From positions 1,116,001 through 1,180,000 of the forward strand of contig OY969576.1 in the NCBI GenBank assembly GCA_963701245.1: a stretch of DNA of 64,000 nt, written 5' to 3'. Source of the DNA: CAWCCP01 sp963701245. GTDB taxonomy: Bacteria > Patescibacteriota > Saccharimonadia > Saccharimonadales > UBA4665. Shown one piece after another: positions 15,184 to 23,512 of the stretch. The first letter of the stretch is position 1. Each line of letters starts with the position of its first letter. The position numbers and the translations under genes were made by a program. The notes under the pieces are model-generated. The model saw nothing but the letters and a program-made list of their open reading frames with translations. It made no database searches and had not been told where the DNA came from.

Positions 15184-16564
15184 CCGTCGTAATATTATTG
15201 TAGCCAGTGCCGATAACCTTGATAAAATCGCTGCCGGACTCGATTTGGTAGGCAGTTGCCTGCCAACGTGAAGATCCGCTGTTTCTGTCAGTACTGAAAC
15301 AGCCGATCGCCGTTATGTTGCTCGACTTAAAGTCAAAGCCAATACCCGTTCCAGAGCCGGCCGTTGAGCCCAGCCCGTTTGAATCCGCAACACAGCCGCT
15401 AAGCATACATTCATTCTCCAAGGAGAACCCTACCATATAGTTATCCTGTGCCTGGCAGTCCGTAAGCTGTACACGTCCCGATACAACACGGAACCCAATG
15501 CCGTTCAAAGAGCTTGTCGCATAACCACCATTTGCGCCCGAACCGGCTGATTTACAGTTTACAAATTGGCTCGAAGCGGCAAAACTACCAATCTGGAAAC
15601 CGATACCAAAGTTGTTCTGGGCGGTGCAGCCAGTAAACTTACAATCTGATGCCGTGACATTAAACCCTTTTCCCGAACACGTATAGACAACCACATTGCG
15701 TACCATCGATACACGCGGACCAACATTGGTGGAGCCGACCAGTGAGAATCCGTCTCCTTTCGTGTTATAGATAAAAAGATCGGAGAAAAAGTGGTGGGCA
15801 TCCGAGTGCATAAACGGGAAGCCGTTAGAGCCTGAGTTATCATAATGGACGCCGTCAACCGCAGTCGTAACGGTGCTGTTGAAGCCATTGATCGCAAGGC
15901 TCATGAGGCGCGTCTGCTCAACAACGTTATTCGCTAGCGTAACTTGCCCCGGGCCAGAGAAGCCGACTTCGGCTTGGAGTAGCGTGCCAAAACCTTGGCC
16001 TTCCAGCGAGTTGTAGGTTGAGAGGGCGATTGGGGCAAGCTGGTGAAAAGTGCCCTCCATAAGTATGACGCGACCTTTTCCACTTGGAAGAGAGGATAGG
16101 GCTGCGTTAATTTCTACCTCATCGTGGGTACCATCGCATACGTAATCTGCCGTTGCAATCGAGGCAGCGTCAGAGTTAGCGGCAGCTACAATCCTGGTTG
16201 TCGATCTGGTAGCTTGCTTGGGCCCGTATGTAGAGCTACCCGCCGCATTCCAAGCACTCCCCGTCCAGCGCTTTAGGAGATCAGCGGTCTCGTCATACCA
16301 CAAATCATTAGCGCCAGGGCTCGACGGGGCAGCGCCAGCAACCGTTGCCTTCCCAGAACCTGCCAATGCTCCCACGTCACTTGCTGCCAGAGTCACGCTA
16401 CCGTTGCCAGTCGTCTTGCCGTTGACAGAAGTGACGGCACCAGCTTGCTGGATAGCGCTCGTTAGTAACGTTCCGTCCGTATTGTGCGCTACATCTAGAA
16501 AAGTATTGAGGATTTGGCCCCAGGTACCATCATCTGAGCCGGGCACGGGAAGACGAGCGGTCAT
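15104..16564 (-). CDS. Right-handed beta-helix surface or tail-fibre-like protein (upstream part of split gene)
   Basis: 486 aa from ATG 16564. The first ~110 residues are a Gly/Ala/Thr-rich phage-fibre-like module (S-V-N-G-K-T-T-G-N-G-S-V-T-L), followed by L-W-Y-D-E-T-x-D-L-L-K-R-W-T-G-S-A-W-N, a segment typical of tail-fibre tips. Residues ~135-440 form a pectate-lyase-like beta helix with repeated G-x-G-F and N-C-x-A/D-C-x-A-x-x-N turns. It has no signal peptide. Next to recombinases this suggests a prophage-derived or element-borne fibre, but other Patescibacteria surface proteins share the fold. See the entry at 14452 for the frame break. Confidence 0.65.
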   Translation of the reverse strand: MTARLPVPGSDDGTWGQILNTFLDVAHNTDGTLLTSAIQQAGAVTSVNGKTTGNGSVTLAASDVGALAGSGKATVAGAAPSSPGANDLWYDETADLLKRWTGSAWNAAGSSTYGPKQATRSTTRIVAAANSDAASIATADYVCDGTHDEVEINAALSSLPSGKGRVILMEGTFHQLAPIALSTYNSLEGQGFGTLLQAEVGFSGPGQVTLANNVVEQTRLMSLAINGFNSTVTTAVDGVHYDNSGSNGFPFMHSDAHHFFSDLFIYNTKGDGFSLVGSTNVGPRVSMVRNVVVYTCSGKGFNVTASDCKFTGCTAQNNFGIGFQIGSFAASSQFVNCKSAGSGANGGYATSSLNGIGFRVVSGRVQLTDCQAQDNYMVGFSLENECMLSGCVADSNGLGSTAGSGTGIGFDFKSSNITAIGCFSTDRNSGSSRWQATAYQIESGSDFIKVIGTGYNNITTDGCNNLSAGTPWNKCRLYTSRHNGGE

Positions 16565-16695
16565 ATTGTTTGTATATACCTCGTTGTTAGCCTAATTGCA
16601 CACAGTAACTATTCAGAAATTATACATAAGCGAGAAGTAATTAGCTACTTCCAGAAAAAGACTCTGTCTATCTATAACTCTGGCATGAGGGCCAA

Positions 16696-16748
16696 GCCGT
16701 CCCCTGCGGGAACGGCCAAATCCATAGCAGCTTTCGCTCTATGGATTT
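16696..16748 (-). terminator. Twin hairpin terminator region
   Basis: AAATCCATAG at 16718 pairs with CTATGGATTT ending at 16748, a perfect 10-bp stem. A second GC-rich stem, GCCGTCCCC with GGGAACGGC, lies at 16696-16716. The first overlaps the stop codon of the 16739-17611 gene, so it probably ends that minus-strand transcript. Confidence 0.55.
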
Positions 16749-17611
16749 ACGGATATATGAATTAGTCGCAAAGTTTCGTCTTCATCGTCATGCATGCGCC
16801 ACACACGATCTTTACCCTTTGTAGATTCGACAAATGCGCGCATAGTCGTAGTCGCATATTGCACTTCTTCGTATGATTCATCGAGCGCTTTACGCATTTG
16901 CCGCCGTAGCTTCTTTTCGTCTAGCGCGGTACTGCAGATCATGAGTATGACCGGAAACTCAACTTCCTCCGAAGGCCAATCGCCCTCCTCAGAGTAGCTC
17001 AAATAGCTTCGAGCTTTTCTGACGGCCACAAAGAATGGTCTAGTTCCGTCCCAGATATCCAAGAAGTAGCGCCTCGGCACAGCATCCTTGCGGGCGTTTG
17101 TCTTTAGGCTTACAAATGCATCAGGCCGCCAAGTCGGTAGATAGTCGAAAGGTATCATCTGCATGCGGGTGAAAAATTGAAAGTTCTCACCATATAGCTC
17201 TCTGAAATGCATAGATACTTGCAGTATCTTAAGGCAATGGGCCATATAGCCTGCTGATACAGCGGCATTCTTATACAGATTCTTGATACCCTGCTCCGTA
17301 ACCTTTTCGACCGCTCTCGTCTTTGAATCGGTTCGCTTCATAAGCAAGCGTGCCCCTTTTGGAGTCAGATAATACTCTGCTGGTTTGCCTTGCAGCTTAT
17401 ACGCTTTTTCATATCGTTTACCAATCAGACTCTGATCCTCTAATACTTTTAGCTTCTTCTGCAATACCTTTATATCTCTACTGCCTAGGTACTGTGCTAT
17501 ACACTTACTGGTCCCAAATCTATAACAATACAATAATCTTAATACTTCTAACTGCTTATCATTCAATGGTCTTCTAAACTTAACTTCTACTTTGCTCATT
17601 ACAATATCCAT
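16739..17611 (-). CDS. Replication-relaxation-like winged-helix protein
   Basis: 290 aa. An N-terminal winged helix (N-D-K-Q-L-E-V-L-R-L-L-Y-C-Y-R-F, then L-L-K-R-T-type wing residues Y-L-T-P-K-G-A-R-L-L) is followed by a mixed alpha/beta domain with W-R-P-D-A-F and Y-F-L-D-I-W-D-G. This is the layout of the replication-relaxation family found on integrative elements and plasmids. It probably starts at ATG 17596 or 17611. It lies divergently from the recombinase unit, with the 32-bp palindrome between them. A role in element replication or mobilisation is likely. Confidence 0.65.
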   Translation of the reverse strand: MDIVMSKVEVKFRRPLNDKQLEVLRLLYCYRFGTSKCIAQYLGSRDIKVLQKKLKVLEDQSLIGKRYEKAYKLQGKPAEYYLTPKGARLLMKRTDSKTRAVEKVTEQGIKNLYKNAAVSAGYMAHCLKILQVSMHFRELYGENFQFFTRMQMIPFDYLPTWRPDAFVSLKTNARKDAVPRRYFLDIWDGTRPFFVAVRKARSYLSYSEEGDWPSEEVEFPVILMICSTALDEKKLRRQMRKALDESYEEVQYATTTMRAFVESTKGKDRVWRMHDDEDETLRLIHISVNP

Positions 17612-17750
17612 TATTCCCTCTATATTTATATAAAAAGAGAGAAGAAAAGAAAAATACTACATAACAGATAGTATACGGAGTAGATGGATGAGGTATCGAT
17701 AGGTTATCCACATGATTGGTCTTAATCAGCGGTAATTACTATTGAACACA

Positions 17751-17782
17751 CATTATATGGATAGTATACTATCCATATAATG
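17751..17782. promoter_or_regulatory. 32-bp perfect palindrome, probable operator/bidirectional promoter
   Basis: CATTATATGGATAGTA is followed directly by its exact reverse complement. TATAAT occurs at 17776-17781 on the plus strand and symmetrically on the minus strand, so it can serve the 17803 unit and the 17611 gene. GATAGTATAC also occurs at 17668, and a half-site lies before the xre gene at 14398. Confidence 0.75.
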
Positions 17783-17802
17783 TTAGCAGAGGGTAATCGC
17801 TA

Positions 17803-18081
17803 ATGGCCACACAACAGACGCTTTCTATAGCTAATCCAGCATACACCAGTCCACTTGCGCCAATCGACAATGCTCTACGAGCTATATTCTCTACCCCAGC
17901 CCAGGAGACTCTGTTACAGAAAACGCGCCACATTATGGGCGATATCATAAGCGAACTCTCTGACGATGAGCTCGAAGTCTGTATTACCGAGTTTCAGCAC
18001 TTGATTGATTATTGGTTCGACACATTTGAGCAAGACCTATTTGATGGTGTGACATTACAGCAACTACTTCGTGAAGGCTAA
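17803..18081 (+). CDS. Small acidic hypothetical protein, first gene of the recombinase unit
   Basis: 92 aa, acidic and helical, with the D-D-E-L-E and D-Y-W-F-D-T-F-E-Q-D-L stretches. It has a GAGGG Shine-Dalgarno and lies 20 bp after the palindrome. It ends five bases before the serine recombinase start, so it is co-transcribed. Genes in this position are sometimes excisionase or directionality factors; nothing in the sequence proves that here. Confidence 0.65.
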   Translation: MATQQTLSIANPAYTSPLAPIDNALRAIFSTPAQETLLQKTRHIMGDIISELSDDELEVCITEFQHLIDYWFDTFEQDLFDGVTLQQLLREG

Positions 18082-18086
18082 TCGTC

Positions 18087-19670
18087 ATGGCAACGTCCCC
18101 CATATCCAAACCTTCAAACGACAAGCACAAGTGTGTTGTCTACTTGCGCGTTTCAACCGAAGAGCAAGTAGACAACTACTCACTCGATACACAATCCGAC
18201 ATTTGCCGCAAAGAAGCCGAGCGTCGGGGCCTAACAATTGTTGATACTTTTCGTGAAGAAGGACGCTCGGCCAAGACTATCAAAGAGCGCCCAACGCTCA
18301 TCGATATGCTCGATTACTGCCGCAAGAACAAAAGAGAGGTAGGTGCCGTAATCGTTTACCGCCTTGATCGTATATCACGTCAAACCGCAGACTATCTGGC
18401 CATACGTAAGAAGCTGGCCGAATGCGATATTACGCTCATATCTGCCAGTGAGCCTACTGGAGATACGCCAACCGAACGTTTTATTGAAACTATGCTCGCG
18501 GGCTTCGCACAGATGGATAATGATGTCCGTGGTGAGCGTGCCCGAAATGGTATGCGTGCACGCTTTATGAGTGGTCTATACAATGGTGCCCCGCCACTCG
18601 GCTATCTGCGTATCAATGGCTATGCGGCCAAAGATCCGGAAACATTTAGTGCCCTACGATCAGCATGGGAGCTTATGGCCACCGGAACAAAGAGCTTACG
18701 AGATATAGCCAACATGCTCGATGAGCAAGGCGTACGTGAGAAACGGAAAGGCTATACGGAAACGCATTTAAGAAAACAAACAATGAGCCGGATATTCCGC
18801 AATAAGTTCTATGCCGGTAAAGTAGTTTCCAAGAAATATGGAACCGAAGTAGAAGGCCAACACCCAACTATGATTACTGAGGAGACATTCTACCGAGTCC
18901 AAGCCGTACTGGATGGACGTAATTTCAACACGCCGGTATTACTCGCAAAACGGACGCACCATAATCCTGATTTTCCACTTAGACGGATCGTGCACTGTGG
19001 GCGATGTGGCCAGGCATTCACTGGCTCATGGAGCAAAGGTAAGCGTTCGCTATACGGTTACTACTTCTGCTTTAAGCGGTGCCGAGCAAAATCAAACGTA
19101 CCATTTAGTGAAATCGAGCCCGAAACTTCGGCATTACTCAAGAAAATCTCTCTCAAGCCAGAAACGGCACAGCTTATTAATGCCTACATACGACGAACGT
19201 ACATCCTGCGTGTGAGTTCACTCAAACAGAAGCGAGACCAGGCGGATATTGAGCTTAAAAAGGTATACGAGACTCGCCAAGCGCTTATAGAGAAGAACCT
19301 AAGCGGCATATACTCGGATGACATATTTAAGGAGCAGAATAAGATCCTGGAAGATAAAATAGCCGCTATTCAAGCGGCTAAAGATGAAACGGTGATTGAG
19401 AAGTATAACTTAGAAGCTATTACTGACCACATTCGGTCTAAGTTCACTGATCTGGATAAAGCGTTCAATGAGGCTGATTTGGAACGAAAACGAATGCTAG
19501 TGTGTTCGATTTTCCCTAAAGGATTGCAATGGGACTATCCGGGTTATTCCAACACCGAAATGAGCCCGTTCTACCAGTGTTTTCTCGATATTCAGAATGG
19601 AAAGGTCTCTATTGGTGCGGGTGACGGGACTCTAACCCGTGGCCTCGTCCTTGGCAAGGACGCGCTCTAA
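18087..19670 (+). CDS. Large serine recombinase; 3' end runs antisense into tRNA-Gly
   Basis: 527 aa. The catalytic serine is residue 23 in Y-L-R-V-S-T-E-E-Q, followed by V-Y-R-L-D-R-I-S-R. A recombinase domain has G-A-P-P-L-G-Y and a zinc ribbon H-C-G-R-C-G ... Y-Y-F-C-F-K-R-C. A long coiled coil follows. From about 19613 the codons are the antisense of the tRNA-Gly gene (S-I-G-A-G-D-G-T-L-T-R), the signature of an integrase whose att site is the tRNA 3' end. The element it mobilises should therefore extend leftward from 19613. It is coupled to the small ORF upstream and probably controlled by the palindrome at 17751. Confidence 0.93.
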   Translation: MATSPISKPSNDKHKCVVYLRVSTEEQVDNYSLDTQSDICRKEAERRGLTIVDTFREEGRSAKTIKERPTLIDMLDYCRKNKREVGAVIVYRLDRISRQTADYLAIRKKLAECDITLISASEPTGDTPTERFIETMLAGFAQMDNDVRGERARNGMRARFMSGLYNGAPPLGYLRINGYAAKDPETFSALRSAWELMATGTKSLRDIANMLDEQGVREKRKGYTETHLRKQTMSRIFRNKFYAGKVVSKKYGTEVEGQHPTMITEETFYRVQAVLDGRNFNTPVLLAKRTHHNPDFPLRRIVHCGRCGQAFTGSWSKGKRSLYGYYFCFKRCRAKSNVPFSEIEPETSALLKKISLKPETAQLINAYIRRTYILRVSSLKQKRDQADIELKKVYETRQALIEKNLSGIYSDDIFKEQNKILEDKIAAIQAAKDETVIEKYNLEAITDHIRSKFTDLDKAFNEADLERKRMLVCSIFPKGLQWDYPGYSNTEMSPFYQCFLDIQNGKVSIGAGDGTLTRGLVLGKDAL

Positions 19671-19689
19671 ACAACTGAGCTACACCCGC
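19613..19689 (-). tRNA. tRNA-Gly (GCC)
   Basis: 77 nt with a complete cloverleaf: acceptor GCGGGTG/CACCCGC, D-arm GCTCAG, anticodon stem CGTCC/GGACG with loop TTGCCAA (anticodon GCC), T-arm GGGTTAGAGTCCC and an encoded CCA. The T-loop TTAGAGT deviates from the usual TTCGA. Its 3' half is overlapped by the end of the serine recombinase gene, so it is the likely integration target. Confidence 0.92.
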
Positions 19690-19796
19690 TCGAAACTTTT
19701 GAGATTATATCAGGGATGCTTTGCATGATACAAGTTAGAATTGTGACCACTTGTAGAAAAGAGTAATTTCACCTAAAATTCAATGGTCACAGCAAT

Positions 19797-19872
19797 GGCG
19801 CTTTAGCTCAGTTGGTAGAGCAGAGGCCTGAAGAGCCTTGTGTCCCCAGTTCGAGTCTGGGAGGCGCCACCA
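19797..19872 (+). tRNA. tRNA-Phe (GAA)
   Basis: 76 nt with acceptor GGCGCTT/AGGCGCC, D-arm GCTCAGTTGGTAGAGC, anticodon stem GAGGC/GCCTT with loop CTGAAGA (anticodon GAA), T-arm CCCAGTTCGAGTCTGGG and an encoded CCA. It is divergent from tRNA-Gly. AGTTCGAGTCTG recurs at 19949-19960. Confidence 0.93.
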
Positions 19873-20022
19873 GTCGAATTAACAGATATGAAAAGTTCGA
19901 GATTTTATTTTCTCGGGCTTTTATTTTATGTTTACCCCTGTTAATTTTAGTTCGAGTCTGTGAGGGAATCGATTTGTTTGACATGTGGTTTTCGACGGGC
20001 ATACACGTAACTCCTTTCAAGC

Positions 20023-20028
20023 TATAAT
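20023..20028 (+). promoter_or_regulatory. -10 box of a probable leaderless transcript (threonine synthase-like gene)
   Basis: TATAAT lies six bases before the ATG at 20035, so transcription would start at or next to the start codon. There is no Shine-Dalgarno between them. The same spacing recurs at several other genes in the window. Confidence 0.6.
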
Positions 20029-20034
20029 TACCGT

Positions 20035-21165
20035 ATGAACAAACTCATCTGTAGTGATTGCAAAAAAGAACGTTTATCTTCTGAAAAGATCTGGCGGTGT
20101 GATTGCGGTGGCGTTCTTGATTTAGACTTCCAAGCCCACTTTCCGATCGAGGAAATCAAGAAACGTAAGCCAACAATGTGGCGATACCGCGAAGCCATAC
20201 CGATTGAGCGGGATGAGAACATTATTACTTTCGATGAAGGATTTACCCCCCTTATTGAGGTTGCTTTTGGCAATAAATCTGCTTATCTCAAACAAGATTA
20301 TCTTTTCCCAACCGGTTCTTACAAAGATCGAGGTGCTTCGGTATTAATTAGTAAGGTCAAGGAACTTGGAATTAACAAAATAGTTGAGGATTCATCGGGT
20401 AACGCGGGTAGTGCGGTTGCCGGTTACTGTGCGCGAGGACAAATCGGTTGCGATATTTATGTGCCCGCGGACACTGCCGAAGAAAAGCTTGCGCAGATAC
20501 AGTTATTCGGCGCTAACTTACACAAAATTGCTGGCTCCCGTGAAGATACGGCAAACACAGTGCTTCAAGCGGCGATATCGACCTACTATGCTAGTCATAC
20601 TTGGAGCCCCTACTTCTTACACGGCACAAAAACTTTCGCATTTGAAATATGCGAGCAATTAGGATGGAAGTCTCCAGATACACTCGTATTACCTGTAGGG
20701 AATGGTACGTTATTGCTAGGAGCATATATTGGTTTTGGAGAGCTCCGAAGGGCTGGAGTAACAAGTAAGATGCCTAAGATAGTCGGCATACAGACAAAAA
20801 ACTGCGCACCATTATTTGAAGCCTTTAAACGAAACACCTCAGTTATTACGAATATCGAGACACGAGGTACTATTGCTGAAGGTATTGCTATTGCGAAGCC
20901 CCTTCGCGGCAAAGAGATTCTCAAAGCAGTACGCGTTACAAGCGGAGACATACTAGAAGTTAACGAAAGTGAGATTAAAAAGTCTCTTAGAGAAATGTGC
21001 GCTAGTGGATTTTATATTGAGCCGACTTCCGCAGCTGTTATTGCAGGCCTAAAGAATTATCTTGCAAAGACAGACATTCAAGAAAAGGTCGTCTCTGTTT
21101 TTACTGGTAATGGTTTAAAGACGACTGAGAAGATGCAAAAACTTATTAAGGAGAATGGCAGCTAA
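20035..21165 (+). CDS. thrC: Threonine synthase-like PLP enzyme
   Basis: 376 aa. A short N-terminal zinc-ribbon-like segment (C-S-D-C ... C-D-C) precedes a fold-type II PLP core. The Schiff-base lysine is K97 in G-S-Y-K-D-R-G. D-S-S-G-N-A-G binds the phosphate and ring, and P-V-G-N-G-T is the glycine loop. This is the long-known pattern of threonine synthases, which convert O-phosphohomoserine to threonine. No other threonine pathway gene is nearby, so in a reduced genome it may instead serve a related lyase or synthase role. It is monocistronic, with a probable leaderless start. Confidence 0.8.
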   Translation: MNKLICSDCKKERLSSEKIWRCDCGGVLDLDFQAHFPIEEIKKRKPTMWRYREAIPIERDENIITFDEGFTPLIEVAFGNKSAYLKQDYLFPTGSYKDRGASVLISKVKELGINKIVEDSSGNAGSAVAGYCARGQIGCDIYVPADTAEEKLAQIQLFGANLHKIAGSREDTANTVLQAAISTYYASHTWSPYFLHGTKTFAFEICEQLGWKSPDTLVLPVGNGTLLLGAYIGFGELRRAGVTSKMPKIVGIQTKNCAPLFEAFKRNTSVITNIETRGTIAEGIAIAKPLRGKEILKAVRVTSGDILEVNESEIKKSLREMCASGFYIEPTSAAVIAGLKNYLAKTDIQEKVVSVFTGNGLKTTEKMQKLIKENGS

Positions 21166-21302
21166 TCACAATAATCTTCCATGAAGGATTCAAGGTCGAA
21201 AATCTCTAATCGTTCACATAGTTTTTGAAGTCCAATGAATATAGTGTGCTAGTTCGAGAAATACCTGGTATGGTCCACCATCTTTCAAGATTTATTAATT
21301 AG

Positions 21303-21330
21303 CTTCTGAATTTAATTCAGAGGTTTTTTT
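21303..21330 (+). terminator. Rho-independent terminator
   Basis: CTTCTGAATT pairs with AATTCAGAGG and is followed by seven T residues. It sits ~140 bp after the threonine synthase-like gene and ~110 bp before the next plus-strand gene. I see no ORF in the 21166-21424 gap. Confidence 0.75.
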
Positions 21331-21439
21331 ATTGTACGTCAAAAGCTACAAAGCTATCTATCTACTGTATATATAGAAAAATACTAGATGATGAAGAGCT
21401 AAATTTGTAAAATATAGCTTATTATTGTATTATATGCTT

Positions 21440-23512
21440 ATGTCAGAGACATCTCGTTTGCATTTAGAAACACCAGCTGCCTTGGAGGCGGAGTTTCAAG
21501 CTATAGTGCATAGGCAGCTGACACCAGAAACTATAAATGATTATGCCGAAGTTGCGCTCGAAGACTTAACACGATTAGCAAATCTAGCAGTATCAGTTTA
21601 TCAACAATATCCTGTAGTAATGCTTAGTTCACAGAGAGAAGTTGAAGATGCTGCTTTTAGCTATTTTGATGTTGGTCGAATTGATGAAGCCTTAGATCAT
21701 ATAACCTCTCAAGCGGTTGAGATCGGACGTTTAGACAACGTCATTGATAACGCAAACATGTCACACAGTATAATTGTCCCTCCAGATTCCGTAGAAACGC
21801 ATGCTTTAAGTGGTCAGGAGAAATTTGAGGCAAAAAAGAATATTCCTAGACTAAAAACATTACTCTACATTCTAAAAAATGACTTTTCAGTAGACGTAGA
21901 AGATGAATCACAAGTAGATATTACTGTCGGTGAAGTAAATGAAGATATGTTTCGTAATGAGAGTTACTATATTGTCGATGTAAAAAGAATAAACAGAGTT
22001 ATTTTGGTTTGTGATGAGGAGGGTAACGTAACCTACGTCTTTGATCGCGAGGGATTACTACAACAAGATATTTCAGCAGATCAGTTACGTAACATGTCTA
22101 AGACAGAGATAAACAGGCTTCTCCGTGAAAACAAAATGATTGGGCAAAGACTTGTCTATTCAGAGTATTATGTACCCCGAGTAGTTTCTGCGCTCGTTCA
22201 CCCTGAGACCTCTGCATCTAAGTCAAATACTGACCCCACAGCGGGCAGATATCTTGTGCCGAAAGCCCCCGACGATGTTCATTCGTTGGTAGGCGTTAGA
22301 AAATTATTGGGGATACGTACTCAAAGTGTAATTCAAAAGGCTGTTGAAGATTTAGTTGATGTATTGGGTGATGTTCGTACATATAGATTCGGCACTCGGT
22401 CAGTCCTTGGTTTTACCGAACACCAGCAGGAAATTATTCGTATGTACTTGGATCAACAAGGGTACTTTAACTCACCTCCTGCTGGGTACTTGAATAAAGG
22501 CAATCTTCATACGCAATGGAGAACAGCTTATCCGATTATAGATCGAGCAATTGCAGCTTTGGGGACAGAACTTGGCGATGCTAGAACATACATGGCAAAC
22601 CGTGGCCAAATTGTATTTTATAATCCTACTCAACAAGAGCTCATTAGGGCAAAACTGGAAACAATGGGAATGTTGCATCCAAACGCACCGGAAGGCTATC
22701 TAAGCACACTCGGGTTAGCAAAAGCATTGGGAGTTGACCATTCTACAATTGTAACCGCCGTTGTAGCAATTAGTGATTCTCTCGGCGATGTTTATACATA
22801 TAAGTTTAGTAATCAGTCAACTTCAGGTTATTCACCAACTCAACAGTCGAAAATCCGATCACAGATAGAAAACCAAGGTTTATTAGTTAAGGTAGCCCCT
22901 GAAGGAGTGCTCTCAATTGAAGGTCTCGGTATGGTATTAGGTTTTCCTACAAGTAGAACTGTCAGGAGAGTAGTAGCAAGTCTAGGGACCTCTCTGGGAA
23001 CTATAGACAACTTTCGATTTGGTGCTAGAAAACGAGTAGCCCAGGGGCTGACAGTAGATCAACAAATGCTCGTGAAAGAAACACTGCGTTTAAGTGGTGA
23101 ACTAGAAATAGCGCCAGAAGATTTCGCTCACACTTGGGACATTAGCACCAATTTAGGTGTCGGTTATCGAATAGTACTTAAAATAGTTGATATGCTTGCT
23201 GAAGAAATAGGGACAACTCAAAAATATCGAGCTGCTTCCGGAGCAACTACGTATTTCTCGCCCTCACAACAAGCTGTGATAAAACGGGGGCTAAGTGAAT
23301 ATGGATACTTGGACAACTTACCCCCAAAAAACTATCTACCCATAAATGGATTAGCTAAAAAATTGGGGGTTAGTCACAGTGTTGTTACCAATGCAATCGC
23401 CAGACTCTCAGACGTCATCGGTGATGTAAGGACATATAAGTTTAAAACGAGAGTTACTCCTGGCCTCACACCCCTTCAACAGGAGTTGATTGAAGCTGAA
23501 ATTAGAAGATAA
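21440..23512 (+). CDS. Large protein with six tandem HTH-like repeats
   Basis: 690 aa from ATG 21440 (the frame opens at TTG 21425). Residues 1-270 are helical and acidic with no recognised domain. From about 22257 to the end there are six repeats of ~68-70 residues. Each has the form (A)P-x-x-Y-L ... L-A-K-x-L-G-V-x-x-S-x-V-x-x-A-I-x-x-L-x-D, then L-G-D-V-x-T-Y-K-F, then Y-x-P-x-Q-Q-x-x-I. The first half of each unit looks like a helix-turn-helix and the second like a wing plus helix, so tandem DNA binding is plausible. No signal peptide or membrane segment is seen. I do not recognise the family. Confidence 0.75.
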   Translation: MSETSRLHLETPAALEAEFQAIVHRQLTPETINDYAEVALEDLTRLANLAVSVYQQYPVVMLSSQREVEDAAFSYFDVGRIDEALDHITSQAVEIGRLDNVIDNANMSHSIIVPPDSVETHALSGQEKFEAKKNIPRLKTLLYILKNDFSVDVEDESQVDITVGEVNEDMFRNESYYIVDVKRINRVILVCDEEGNVTYVFDREGLLQQDISADQLRNMSKTEINRLLRENKMIGQRLVYSEYYVPRVVSALVHPETSASKSNTDPTAGRYLVPKAPDDVHSLVGVRKLLGIRTQSVIQKAVEDLVDVLGDVRTYRFGTRSVLGFTEHQQEIIRMYLDQQGYFNSPPAGYLNKGNLHTQWRTAYPIIDRAIAALGTELGDARTYMANRGQIVFYNPTQQELIRAKLETMGMLHPNAPEGYLSTLGLAKALGVDHSTIVTAVVAISDSLGDVYTYKFSNQSTSGYSPTQQSKIRSQIENQGLLVKVAPEGVLSIEGLGMVLGFPTSRTVRRVVASLGTSLGTIDNFRFGARKRVAQGLTVDQQMLVKETLRLSGELEIAPEDFAHTWDISTNLGVGYRIVLKIVDMLAEEIGTTQKYRAASGATTYFSPSQQAVIKRGLSEYGYLDNLPPKNYLPINGLAKKLGVSHSVVTNAIARLSDVIGDVRTYKFKTRVTPGLTPLQQELIEAEIRR

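Noticed and set aside
19808..20027. Overlapping ORFs on both strands across tRNA-Phe
   Set aside because: Both read through the tRNA gene; one C-terminus (A-P-P-R-L-E-L-G-T) is a typical antisense-tRNA peptide, not a gene.
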